Positions 1 through 7,302 of a stretch of 64,000 nucleotides of DNA are shown piece after piece. The DNA lies in the NCBI GenBank assembly GCA_947371015.1, contig CANBNK010000016.1, positions 1-64,000 of the forward strand, written 5' to 3'. Both the position numbers and the translations under genes were made by a program. This stretch comes from Acetobacteraceae bacterium (GTDB lineage: Bacteria > Pseudomonadota > Alphaproteobacteria > Acetobacterales > Acetobacteraceae). Position 1 is the first letter of the stretch; each line of letters opens with the position of its first letter. The notes under the pieces were generated by a model. The model had not been told where the DNA came from. It searched no databases and saw only the letters and a list, made by a program, of their open reading frames with translations.

Positions 1-149
1 TGCCGGCGTAGCGCCGGGATGCTCGCCAGCGCCGTCCATAGCGGCACCGGTAGTCACCCACTCGATCCTAACCCATAGCCGGCATCAGGCAGCGCAGGTG
101 CTCATCGTCTGCACCACCATGACCGTACATAGGTTTTTGGAGGTGTCCA
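1..149. mobile_element. Putative end of an insertion sequence or other mobile element
   Basis: Reading the minus strand, aldo/keto reductase homology stops abruptly after the codons for AVDQV, and unrelated sequence starting TGGACACCTCCAAAAACC follows to the window edge. A TG-starting boundary fits several insertion-sequence families, but I cannot name one. On the plus strand an open frame enters at base 1 and stops at 76-78 (TAG); it could be the C-terminus of a transposase. The family and the other end lie outside the window. Confidence 0.4.
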
Positions 150-645
150 CCTGGTCCACCGCGCAGTCCGGCAGCGCCGCGCCCAGCTCCTCCAGGTCCT
201 CCACATCCAGGTTGGAGACCCCCCAATGCGCTATTTTCCCGGCCTGCTGCATCCGCCGCATGGCCTGGACCGTATCGGCCAGGGGCACACTGCCCCGCCA
301 ATGCAGCAGGTACAGGTCGATGCGCTCCACCTTCAGCCGCTTCAGGCTGCGTTCACACGCGGCGTTCAGCTTCCGGCCGCCGGCATTGTGCGGATACACC
401 TTGGAGACCAGGAAGACCTCGTCGCGCCGGCCGGCGATGGCTTCGGCCACCACCTCCTCGGCGCCGCCCTCGGCGTACATCTCGGCGGTGTCCACCAGCG
501 TCATGCCCAGGTCCAGGCCCAGCCGCAGGGCGGCGGCCTCGGCGCGGCGGTCGCTGTTGCGCTCCCCCATGTGCCAGGTGCCCTGGCCCAACGCCGGCAC
601 CATCACGCCTTCCGGCGTTCCATCCGGCAGCCGCACGGTCTTCAT
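85..645 (-). pseudogene. Aldo/keto reductase, C-terminally truncated
   Basis: The first about 165 residues are a clear aldo/keto reductase of the YeaE-like bacterial group (NADPH-dependent reduction of aldehydes and ketones, TIM barrel). The N-terminal [10 protein letters not shown] and the tetrad elements are visible: Asp and Tyr in [10 protein letters not shown], Lys in LVSKVYP, His in LYLLHWRG. Family members are about 275 residues. Here homology ends near base 150 and about 20 foreign residues lead to a stop, so the C-terminal half of the barrel and the cofactor phosphate site are missing. The break coincides with the putative mobile-element end. Probably non-functional. Confidence 0.75.
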
Positions 646-672
646 TCCGCTATCCCCCTGGCCTGGACTATG

Positions 673-1326
673 ATGTTCTCCATGACCCGTATCCTAGCTC
701 CTTTCGCGGCGCTTGCCGCGAGCCTCCTGGTCGCGCTCGGCTCCGCCACCGCGCAACCTTCCACCACGGCCGCGCCCGCTTCCGAGGATATCGGCAGCTG
801 GAACCTGGCCTGCACGGTGGACCGGATGACCGACCGGTCCCACTGCGTCCTGCGGCTGAAGGCCTGGGCCGACGCGCCCGGCGAGCATTCCCCCGGCCTG
901 GCGCTGGAAATCCAGGACCGCGGCGGCCGGCTGGTGCCGGTGGTGACGGCGCGCGAGCTGACGCTGGAAGGCGCCGGGCGCGGCCTGCTGGCGCTGACCG
1001 GCACCGCCCAGCTGCGCTTCCCGCCCAGCGCCTTCTACGAAATGCCCTGCGCGCTGGCAGGCCGCACCCTGGCCTGTGCGCCGCGCCGGGGCGATGCCGA
1101 ACGCGCCGAGCGCGAGCTGGCCGGCGCCGCGACCGCCCTGGTGCGGATGACCGGCATGGGCGCCGGCGGCAGCAGCGCCGAGCCGGTGGAGTTGCGGCTG
1201 ACCGGCACCGCCCAGGCGCTGGCGCGCTATCGGCAGTTCACCCCACCCAGCCCGGCGCAGGAAGACACCCCCGGCATCAGCGGGCGCGAGGCGATGGACC
1301 GGCTGCGCCAGCTGTTCGGGCGCTGA
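673..1326 (+). CDS. Secreted IalB-like hypothetical protein
   Basis: The product is about 217 residues with a clear signal peptide ([20 protein letters not shown], then ATAQ). The mature part has four cysteines and a start resembling invasion-associated locus B proteins ([19 protein letters not shown]), periplasmic proteins of unknown function common in alphaproteobacteria. In-frame ATGs at 670, 673 and 682 are all possible; no strong ribosome site separates them, and the ORF-track start at 226 lies inside the opposing reductase gene. It ends 4 bases before the sigma-factor gene and may be co-transcribed with it. The IalB assignment is by eye. Confidence 0.65.
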   Translation: MFSMTRILAPFAALAASLLVALGSATAQPSTTAAPASEDIGSWNLACTVDRMTDRSHCVLRLKAWADAPGEHSPGLALEIQDRGGRLVPVVTARELTLEGAGRGLLALTGTAQLRFPPSAFYEMPCALAGRTLACAPRRGDAERAERELAGAATALVRMTGMGAGGSSAEPVELRLTGTAQALARYRQFTPPSPAQEDTPGISGREAMDRLRQLFGR

Positions 1327-1330
1327 CCGC

Positions 1331-1867
1331 ATGGACGCCACTGACCTGCCAGCCTTGTTGAGCCGGATTGCCAGTGGCGACCGTGCCGCGCTGCGCCTGC
1401 TGTACCAGGCGCAGTCGGTGCGGCTGTTCGGCGTGGCCAATGCCATATTGCGCGACCGCGACGCCGCGGCCGATGCCATGCAGGACGCCTTCCTGCGCAT
1501 CAGCCAGCGCGCGGCGCAGTTCGACGCCACGCGCGGCGAGGCCGCTGCCTGGCTCGGCGGCATCGTGCGCCACGCCGCGCTGGACCAGGCGCGCCGGCGG
1601 GGCCGCGAGCAGCCCAGCGACGACCCGTCACTGGGTGACGCGGCGGTGGCGCCCGAGGCGCTGGAAAAGGTGCTGGCGGAGGAGGACCTCAAGCGGCTGC
1701 ACTGGTGCCTGGCGACGCTGGAGGAAAAGTATCGCCGTGGCATCCTGCTGGCCTTCGTGCAGGGGCTGTCCCATGCGCAGATCAGCGACCGGCTGCACCT
1801 GCCGCTGGGCACTGTGAAGGCCTGGATCAGGCGTGGCCTGCTGCAACTGCGGGAGTGCGTGACATGA
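1331..1867 (+). CDS. ECF-family RNA polymerase sigma factor
   Basis: The 178-residue protein has the two-domain ECF layout. Sigma region 2 spans about residues 20-90, with the core-binding/-10 segment RDRDAAADAMQDAFLRI; region 4 spans about 115-175, with the helix-turn-helix GLSHAQISDRLHLPLGTVKAW. It directs RNA polymerase to a stress or envelope regulon. Its stop overlaps the start of the RskA-like anti-sigma gene (ATGA), the standard arrangement for SigK/RpoE-like pairs. Such genes are usually autoregulated, but no promoter motif was identified. Confidence 0.9.
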   Translation: MDATDLPALLSRIASGDRAALRLLYQAQSVRLFGVANAILRDRDAAADAMQDAFLRISQRAAQFDATRGEAAAWLGGIVRHAALDQARRRGREQPSDDPSLGDAAVAPEALEKVLAEEDLKRLHWCLATLEEKYRRGILLAFVQGLSHAQISDRLHLPLGTVKAWIRRGLLQLRECVT

Positions 1868-2586
1868 CCCCGCCGACGATCCCTGGTGACCCGGTGGAGC
1901 GTGCCGGGCTGGCCGCCGAATATGTGCTGGGCACGCTGGACGCGCGCAATGCCGCCGCGGTGGAAGCCGCGCTGGCCAGCGATGCGGCGCTGCTGGCCGA
2001 GGTGACGGCCTGGGAAGCCCGGCTGGCGCCATTGCAGGCGCTGGCCCTGCCGGAAGCCCCGCCGCCGGATTTGTGGGACCGAATCGAGACCGCGCTCGGC
2101 GGCGGTGCTCCGGCCGTTGCCGTGGCGCCGGTGCCTGCGCCGAAGTCGGCATGGCTGGGGCTGGGGCTGTGGCGCGGCTGGGCGTTGGGTGCCAGTGCGG
2201 TGGCGGCCGGGCTGGCCGGCTTCATCCTGCTGCAACCGGCGCCGCAGCCCCGGCTGATGACGGTGCTGCTGACCCAGCGCGACGCTCCGGCCTGGACGGT
2301 GGAGGCCGACCGCAGCGGCGCGCTGCGCCTGGCCGCACTGAACCCGCGCCCGCTGGAAGGCGACCGGGTGCTGCAGCTCTGGGCGCTGCCGCAGGGCGCC
2401 ACGACCCCGACCTCGCTGGGGCTGATCCCCGCCAGCGGCCAGGTGACGGTGACCCCCGGCAGCATCCGGCCGCAGCCGGGCATGCTGATCGAGATCAGCC
2501 TGGAAGCGCCGGGCGGTTCCACCACCGGGCGGCCGACCGGGCCGGTGCTGTTCATCGGCCGGCTCAGCGCGGCGGGGTCTTCCTGA
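1864..2586 (+). CDS. Anti-sigma factor, RskA family
   Basis: The 240-residue protein has a cytoplasmic N-terminal zinc-less anti-sigma domain (AAEYVLGTLDARN, about residues 15-70), one transmembrane helix near 115-133 (LGASAVAAGLAGFILL) and a periplasmic RskA domain with LQLWALP and the closing VLFIGRL. It should hold the upstream sigma factor inactive at the membrane until the periplasmic domain is proteolysed. The start ATG overlaps the sigma stop, giving translational coupling. Confidence 0.88.
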   Translation: MTPPTIPGDPVERAGLAAEYVLGTLDARNAAAVEAALASDAALLAEVTAWEARLAPLQALALPEAPPPDLWDRIETALGGGAPAVAVAPVPAPKSAWLGLGLWRGWALGASAVAAGLAGFILLQPAPQPRLMTVLLTQRDAPAWTVEADRSGALRLAALNPRPLEGDRVLQLWALPQGATTPTSLGLIPASGQVTVTPGSIRPQPGMLIEISLEAPGGSTTGRPTGPVLFIGRLSAAGSS

Positions 2587-2678
2587 GGCGCGGTCAGCCG
2601 CGGCGCGGTGCTTCGGCGCTGGCCTGAGCGGGTGCACGACCGCCCCGGCGCGGCTTAGCGGTCGCCCCGGCGTGGCTT

Positions 2679-2728
2679 AGAGCCTGATCGGCTTAGGCGG
2701 AATCGCCGTAAGCCGTGAATCAGTCTCT
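2679..2728. repeat. Palindromic intergenic repeat, family B copy 1
   Basis: This 50-bp hairpin has outer arms AGAGCCTGATCGGCTTAG and TAAGCCGTGAATCAGTCTCT around a GCGGAATCGCCG core. The same design (CTGATC arm, GCGGAATCGCC core, GTGAATCAG arm) recurs at about 5.9, 16.5, 16.6, 29.2, 35.8, 54.1 (three times) and 60.7 kb. It lies in the 275-bp gap between the anti-sigma and DUF4394 genes; nothing else is recognisable in that gap. Confidence 0.85.
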
Positions 2729-2861
2729 CCAGCCGTCGCCCCGGAGCTGCCGCGATATCGGCAAGGCTTTTTCGCTCCGGCCCTGCATCCAGCGGCAGCG
2801 CCGGCCCGTAGCGTCTTCAGCGGGGCCACAACGGTGCCCGCGGACCACGGGAGACAGCCTC

Positions 2862-3635
2862 ATGACCCTCCGTACCCTGCTGACCGCCGGCGCCGCCTTC
2901 CTTGCCCTCGGCGACGCCGCGAATGCGACCACGCTGCTTGGCCTGACCGCCGATGGCCAACTGGTGAAGATCGACAGCGAGACGCGGCGCGCTGCCGCAC
3001 CGATGCGCATCACCGGCGCCGATGGCCGGCTGCTCGGCATCGACCAGCGCCCGAGTGACGGCAAGCTGTACGGCGTGACCGATGCCGGCCAGATCGTCAC
3101 CATCGACCCCGCCACCGCGCGCGCCACGCAGGTCAGCCGGCTCAACATGCCCTTCGTCAGCGGCGGCCGCGCCGTGGTCGATTTCAACCCGGTGGCCGAC
3201 CGGCTGCGGCTGATGGGCATGAGCGGGCAGAGCTTCCGCATCAACGTGGCCAGCGGCGAAGTGACCCGCGACGGCGAGCTGAAGTACCAGGCCGGCTCCC
3301 CTTGGGCCGAGACCCGCCCGCGCGTGGTGGCCGGCGCCTATACCAACAGCATGACGGGCGCGACCGCGACGCAGCTGTTCACCATCGACACGCTGAGCCG
3401 CAGCCTGAACCTGCAGGCGCCGCCGAATGACGGCGTGCAGCAGCCCAAGGGCCAGGTGGCGGCAAGCCTGCCGACCGGCGTGGCCTTCGACATCCTGGCC
3501 GGCACCCCGCAGGGCTTCCTGCTGGCCGGCAACCAACTGCACATGGTGAACCTGGAAACCGGCGCGGCCGGCGCGGGCATGCTGGTGACGGGCCTGCCGA
3601 CCAGCGAAGTGATCGACATCGCCGCCTGGCGCTGA
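2862..3635 (+). CDS. Secreted DUF4394 protein
   Basis: The 257-residue protein has an N-terminal signal peptide (TLLTAGAAFLALGDAANA) followed by one DUF4394 domain, a beta-propeller-like fold rich in GxT/VxID repeats: LLGLTADGQLVKID, LYGVTDAGQIVTID, FNPVADRLRLMG. The function of the family is unknown; it is presumed extracytoplasmic. The ATG at 2862 is preceded by GGGAGA; the ORF-track start at 2715 would place the signal peptide internally. The position after sigma/anti-sigma genes suggests it belongs to that regulon (inference). Confidence 0.8.
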   Translation: MTLRTLLTAGAAFLALGDAANATTLLGLTADGQLVKIDSETRRAAAPMRITGADGRLLGIDQRPSDGKLYGVTDAGQIVTIDPATARATQVSRLNMPFVSGGRAVVDFNPVADRLRLMGMSGQSFRINVASGEVTRDGELKYQAGSPWAETRPRVVAGAYTNSMTGATATQLFTIDTLSRSLNLQAPPNDGVQQPKGQVAASLPTGVAFDILAGTPQGFLLAGNQLHMVNLETGAAGAGMLVTGLPTSEVIDIAAWR

Positions 3636-3648
3636 GCGGCCTGAAGGA

Positions 3649-3860
3649 ACCCTGCCCCCGCAGGCGGGGGAGGGCAGGGCAACGGCGCAACGCGCGAGCT
3701 GGCCGAGACAACCCTCCCCCCGCGCGCGGGGAGGGCAGTGCTGGTGGCTGGATCGCACCAACCCGGACGGCACCCTCCCCCCGCGCGCGGGGAGGGCAGC
3801 CCGCCCGGGGTGAAGCCCTTGGCGTCGGCGCCACCCTCCTCCCGCGCGCGGGGAGGGCAG
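3649..3860. repeat. Regular array of four GC hairpins with 33-bp spacers (family E)
   Basis: Four 28-29 bp repeats with ends ACCCTCC and GGGGAGGGCAG around a CCCGCGCGCGGG centre start at 3649, 3711, 3772 and 3833. The three intervening segments are each 33 bp and unrelated to one another. Units 2 and 3 are identical, unit 4 has one change, unit 1 is divergent. The spacing mimics a small CRISPR, but the repeats are near-perfect palindromes of a kind common between genes in GC-rich proteobacteria, and no cas gene is present. The array separates two convergent genes. Confidence 0.8.
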
Positions 3861-3889
3861 GGTGGGGGCCGGGGAACGGCGCCCCACAG

Positions 3890-4888
3890 CTACCCGTACA
3901 GCCAGGCCGCCATGCCCTGGTACAGCGGCAGGCCCAGCACGATGTTGAACGGGAAGGTGATGCCCAGCGCGCAGGTCAGGTACATGCTGGGGTTGGCTTC
4001 CGGCAGGGCAGCCCGCACCGCGGCGGGGGCGGCGATGTAGCTGGCGCTGGCGCAGAGCGTGGCGAAGATGATGGCGCCCCCCTGGCTCAGCCCGGCCGCC
4101 GCCGCCAGCGGCAGCCCCACCGCGGCATGCAGCACCGGCGCCAGCAGCGCGAAGCCGAGCAGCCGGCCGCCCACCCGGGCGAAATCCCCCAGCCGCTCCG
4201 CCGCCAGCCGGCCGAGTTCCAGCAGGAACAGGCACAGCACGCCGGGGAACAGCAGGGTGAAGAAGGGCGCTACCGGCCGCATCCCCACCGGCCCGGCCAG
4301 CGCGCCGATCACCAGCCCGCCCAGCAGCAGCAGCACGCTTTTGGAGGCGATGACCCCGCCCAGCGGCGCCAGGGCGCGCAGCGTCCACGTGGATGCAGGT
4401 TGCCCGCGGCCGGTACGCCCGCCCAGCGCCCCCGCCAGCCGAGCCAGGCCAATGCCGACCACGATGGCCGGCACCTCCATCACCGCCAGCAGCGCCGTCG
4501 CATGGCCCTCGAAGGCAATGCCCTGGCTTTCCAGCGTGGCGGTGACGGCGGCGAAGGTGACCGCGGAGACCGAGCCGTAATGCGCCGCCAGCGCCGCCGC
4601 ATCCGCCACCCCCAGCCCCACCAGGCGGCGCAGCGCGAAGTAGCTCCACACTGGAATGGCGCAGCCCATCAGCAGCGCGACCGCCAGTGGCCCCGCCAAC
4701 TCGGCCAGCGGCACATGGGACAGTTCCGCCCCGCCACGCAGGCCGATCGCCAGCATCAGATAAGCCGAAAGTCCCGTCTGTACCGGCTCCGGCAGGCGCA
4801 GATCGCTACCCAGGCGGCAAGCCAGCACCCCCAGCGCAAAGCACAGCACGGCGGGCGACAGCAGGTTGGCGAAAGCGAGGTCGAGCAT
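3890..4888 (-). CDS. sbtA: Sodium-dependent bicarbonate permease family protein (SbtA-like)
   Basis: The 332-residue, almost entirely hydrophobic protein has about 10 membrane helices and matches the SbtA/DUF897 family: early LACRLGSDLRLPEP, AIGLRGGAEL, AAHYGSVSAVTF, and a late repeat FATLCASASYIAAPAA. Family members import bicarbonate with sodium. The start at 4888 has a good Shine-Dalgarno (AAGGAG). It is transcribed divergently from a LysR regulator with a palindromic operator between them. Substrate in a non-photosynthetic host is inferred; it could supply bicarbonate for carboxylases. Confidence 0.85.
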   Translation of the reverse strand: MLDLAFANLLSPAVLCFALGVLACRLGSDLRLPEPVQTGLSAYLMLAIGLRGGAELSHVPLAELAGPLAVALLMGCAIPVWSYFALRRLVGLGVADAAALAAHYGSVSAVTFAAVTATLESQGIAFEGHATALLAVMEVPAIVVGIGLARLAGALGGRTGRGQPASTWTLRALAPLGGVIASKSVLLLLGGLVIGALAGPVGMRPVAPFFTLLFPGVLCLFLLELGRLAAERLGDFARVGGRLLGFALLAPVLHAAVGLPLAAAAGLSQGGAIIFATLCASASYIAAPAAVRAALPEANPSMYLTCALGITFPFNIVLGLPLYQGMAAWLYG

Positions 4889-4960
4889 GGGTCAGGTCTC
4901 CTTCCCCAACCTTGTCGGCGCCCCGTTGCATTGCGTCTAATAGGAAAAAGCGCAGAATAG

Positions 4961-4977
4961 CATTGCCAATTACAATG
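4961..4977. promoter_or_regulatory. Probable LysR-type operator
   Basis: CATTGCCAATTACAATG is an inverted repeat with the LysR-family T-N11-A architecture (ATTG-N7-CAAT). It sits in the 100-bp divergent spacer between sbtA and the lysR gene, 12 bp before the regulator start, as expected for an autoregulated LysR pair. The surrounding DNA is clearly less GC-rich than its neighbourhood. Confidence 0.7.
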
Positions 4978-4988
4978 TTAGGGCCGCC

Positions 4989-5864
4989 ATGCCCCACCGC
5001 CTCGACCCCGTGCTGCTCCGCAGCTTCGTCGCCATCGCCGATGCCGGCAGCCTGACCCGCGCCGGCGCCCGGCTGCGCCTGGCGCAGCCTACCATCAGCC
5101 TGCAGGTCAAGCGGCTGGAACAGGCGCTGGGTCACCGGCTGTTGGAACGCTCCGCCCATGCGCTGCGGCTGACCGCGGCGGGCGAGACGCTGCTGGGCTA
5201 TGCCCGCCGGATTCTGGCCTTGCAGGAGGAAGCGCTGGCGCAACTGGCCGGTCCCGGCGTCAGCGGCACGGTGCGGCTGGGCACGCCGGAGGATTTCGCC
5301 ACCACCCATCTGCCCGGCGTGCTGGCCGCCTTTGCCCGCGCGCATCCCCAGGTGGCGCTGGAGGTGACGACCGACCTGACGCTGCATCTGATCGCCCGCT
5401 TCAGCGCCGGTGAGTTCGACCTGGTGTTGGTGAAGCGCGAACCGGCGGGCCCGACCGAGGGCATCCGGGTGTGGCGGGAACCATTGGTCTGGGCCTGCAG
5501 CCCGCCGCTGGCGGAGGTGTTCGCGCGCGGGCAGGCGCTGCCGCTGGTGGTCTCGCCGCCGCCCTGCGTCTATCGCCACCGCGCCATCCGCACGCTGGAC
5601 CGGGTGGGGTGCGGCTGGCGCATTGCCTATACCTCGACCTCGCTGGCTGGGGCGCAGGCGGCGGTGCGCGCCGGGCTTGGCGTGGCGGTGCTGCCGAAGG
5701 AGATGGTGCCGCCCGACTTCCTGGTGCTGGATGAAGCCGCCGGCGCGCCCGACCTGGCCGATACCGAGGTGGCGCTGATGCTGGCCACCCCGGCGCCACC
5801 CTCGGCCCAGCGCCTGGCGCAGCATGTGGTCCACGCGCTGGAACAACGGCGCGGCGGCGGCTGA
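4989..5864 (+). CDS. LysR-family transcriptional regulator
   Basis: The 291-residue protein has an N-terminal winged helix-turn-helix (residues about 5-62; FVAIADAGSLTRAGARLRLA followed by QPTISLQVKRLE) and a periplasmic-binding-protein-like effector domain (about 90-285). It most likely controls the divergent sbtA-type transporter gene and itself through the CATTG-N7-CAATG site just upstream. The effector is unknown; by analogy with CmpR/CcmR-like regulators a carbon metabolite is possible (inference). Confidence 0.88.
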   Translation: MPHRLDPVLLRSFVAIADAGSLTRAGARLRLAQPTISLQVKRLEQALGHRLLERSAHALRLTAAGETLLGYARRILALQEEALAQLAGPGVSGTVRLGTPEDFATTHLPGVLAAFARAHPQVALEVTTDLTLHLIARFSAGEFDLVLVKREPAGPTEGIRVWREPLVWACSPPLAEVFARGQALPLVVSPPPCVYRHRAIRTLDRVGCGWRIAYTSTSLAGAQAAVRAGLGVAVLPKEMVPPDFLVLDEAAGAPDLADTEVALMLATPAPPSAQRLAQHVVHALEQRRGGG

Positions 5865-5884
5865 GGCCGGCCGCGCCGCCCATT

Positions 5885-5932
5885 GGAGCCTGATCGGCTT
5901 AGGCGAAATCGCCGTAAGCCGTGAATCAGTCC
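5885..5932. repeat. Palindromic intergenic repeat, family B copy 2
   Basis: Nearly identical to the copy at 2679 (GAGCCTGATCGGCTTAGGCG, then GCCGTAAGCCGTGAATCAGT). It follows the lysR stop and directly abuts the short inverted-repeat element that begins at 5933. Confidence 0.85.
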
Positions 5933-6050
5933 AGTGTCCTGATTCCGAAGTCCTGCGGCCTTCGTTATCCGGCCACTAGCCTTTGTTTTCAATGGCCTGC
6001 CTATCCGCTGCGTTCGTGGATAAACCCACGAACTTCGCGGGCAGGACACT
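5933..6050. mobile_element. 118-bp MITE-like element with terminal inverted repeats
   Basis: The segment is bounded by AGTGTCCTG on the left (5933-5941) and CAGGACACT on the right (6042-6050), a perfect 9-bp terminal inverted repeat. It is less GC-rich than its surroundings and holds an internal hairpin GTTCGTGG-ATAAAC-CCACGAAC. It has no coding capacity, so a miniature inverted-repeat element or the remnant of a larger one is likely. No target duplication is obvious. Confidence 0.5.
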
Positions 6051-6056
6051 AGGCAA

Positions 6057-6201
6057 ATGAAGTTCCGACCTGCGGCCCGCCGCTTGCGGGCCGAGCCGCC
6101 GAATGGCCGCCGCGGCTTATGCCGCGTCACGCCAGCGGCGTGCCAATGCACGACGCGATTGAGGGCGCGCGAAGGTGAAGCCTTCGTGCGCCTGGTATCA
6201 G
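6057..6201 (+). repeat. Complex multi-hairpin repeat, family A copy 1
   Basis: About 145 bp beginning ATGAAGTTCCGACCTGCGGC and ending near GGTATCAGTCTCTC. It is built of consecutive short hairpins (GGCCCGC/GCGGGCC, CGCGGCTTATGCCGCG, ACGCCAGCGGCGT, CGAAGG/CCTTCG). Close copies lie at 20354 and 55618; more distant relatives are near 21.5, 31.9 and 38.0 kb. It sits between convergent genes. The remaining DNA to 6312 holds only short GC-rich palindromes. Confidence 0.85.
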
Positions 6202-6312
6202 TCTCTCAAACAGCAAGGCCGGAGCGTGAGCGCTTCGGTCAACAGCGATCTCGCTCCAGGACGCTTGGCGCGCAGTCGGCGGGCCGAGCGTCCGATCCGC
6301 CTGCGCCTGGCG

Positions 6313-7239
6313 TCAGAACTTCACGCGGTCGCCGCCCTTCAGCTTCAGGATCTCGCGCGCTTCCTTCGGCGTGGCGATCTCCAGGCTCAATTCCTCCAGG
6401 ATGCGGCGGATTTTTGCTACTTGCTCAGCGTTGGATTTGGCCTGCACGCCCTTGCCCAGCCACAGGCTGTCTTCCAGCCCGACCCGCACATTGCCGCCCA
6501 TGATGCCCGCCATGGTCACGAAGGGCATCTGGTTGCGCCCCGCCGCCAGCACGGACCAGACGTAGTCCTTGCCGAACAGCCGGTCCGCGGTCTCCCGCAT
6601 GAACATCAGGTTGCGCTGTTCCGCGCCGATGCCGCCGAGAATGCCGAAGATGGTCTGGGTGAACAGCGGCGGTTCCACCACCTTCTTGTCCAGCATGTGG
6701 GCCAGATTGTAGAGGTGGCCGACGTCGTAGCACTCGAACTCGAAGCGGGTGCCCTCGCCCTTGCCCAGCCGTTCGACGATCTGCTCGATGTCCTTGAACG
6801 TGTTGCGGAAAATGAAGTCGGTGGTGCCTTCCAGGTAGGGCCGCTCCCACTCATGCTTGAACTTGGTGATGCGCGCGGCGCTGCCGCTGATGTTGAAGTT
6901 CATGCTGCCCATGTTGAGGCTGCACATCTCCGGGCTGGCCTGGATCGGCGCGGCCAGGCGTTCCTCCACCGTCATGCCGAGGCCGCCGCCGGTGGTGATG
7001 TTGATCACCGCGTCCGTGCTCTGCTTGATGACCGGCAGGAACTGCGCGAACACCTTGGGGTCCGGCGTCGGCCGGCCATCGATCGGGTCGCGCGCGTGCA
7101 GGTGGATGATCGCGGCGCCGGCTTCGGCCGCGGCGATGCTCTGCTCGGCGATCTCGGCCGGGGTGATCGGCAGGTAGTCCGACATGCTGGGGGTGTGGAT
7201 GGCGCCGGTGACGGCGACGCTGATGATGACTTTGGCCAT
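6313..7239 (-). CDS. BKACE-family beta-keto acid cleavage enzyme (DUF849)
   Basis: The 308-residue TIM-barrel protein belongs to the family of 3-keto-5-aminohexanoate cleavage enzyme (Kce), which condenses a beta-keto acid with acetyl-CoA to give acetoacetate and a new CoA thioester. Family marks are the opening VIISVAVTGAIHTPSMS, the zinc-binding IIHLHARDP, NITTGGG and FECYDVGHLYN. The ATG at 7239 has GGGAGA upstream; the 631-residue ORF is this gene plus a spurious extension. Subgroup substrate (carnitine/lysine catabolism or other keto acids) cannot be decided by eye. Confidence 0.88.
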   Translation of the reverse strand: MAKVIISVAVTGAIHTPSMSDYLPITPAEIAEQSIAAAEAGAAIIHLHARDPIDGRPTPDPKVFAQFLPVIKQSTDAVINITTGGGLGMTVEERLAAPIQASPEMCSLNMGSMNFNISGSAARITKFKHEWERPYLEGTTDFIFRNTFKDIEQIVERLGKGEGTRFEFECYDVGHLYNLAHMLDKKVVEPPLFTQTIFGILGGIGAEQRNLMFMRETADRLFGKDYVWSVLAAGRNQMPFVTMAGIMGGNVRVGLEDSLWLGKGVQAKSNAEQVAKIRRILEELSLEIATPKEAREILKLKGGDRVKF

Positions 7240-7302
7240 GGCGCTTCTCCCGTATAAACTGGGGCCATTGTCGCGCCAGCGGAGCGCGACGCAAAGGGGG
7301 GT

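Noticed and set aside
694-2637. 647-residue minus-strand ORF
   Set aside because: Antisense to the sigma, anti-sigma and IalB-like genes; composition is Arg/Gly/Ala shadow with no domain.
3649-3860. Calling the array a CRISPR feature
   Set aside because: Only four palindromic repeats and no cas genes; kept as a repeat with a finding.
2817-4649. 610-residue minus-strand ORF
   Set aside because: Runs out of frame through sbtA and the hairpin array; peptide PSPRAGG repeats come from the palindromes.
6057-6503. MKFRPAARRLRAEPPNG frames at 6057, 20354 and 55618 as genes
   Set aside because: They are carried by family A repeats, have differing ends and poor coding signal; recorded as repeat property only.
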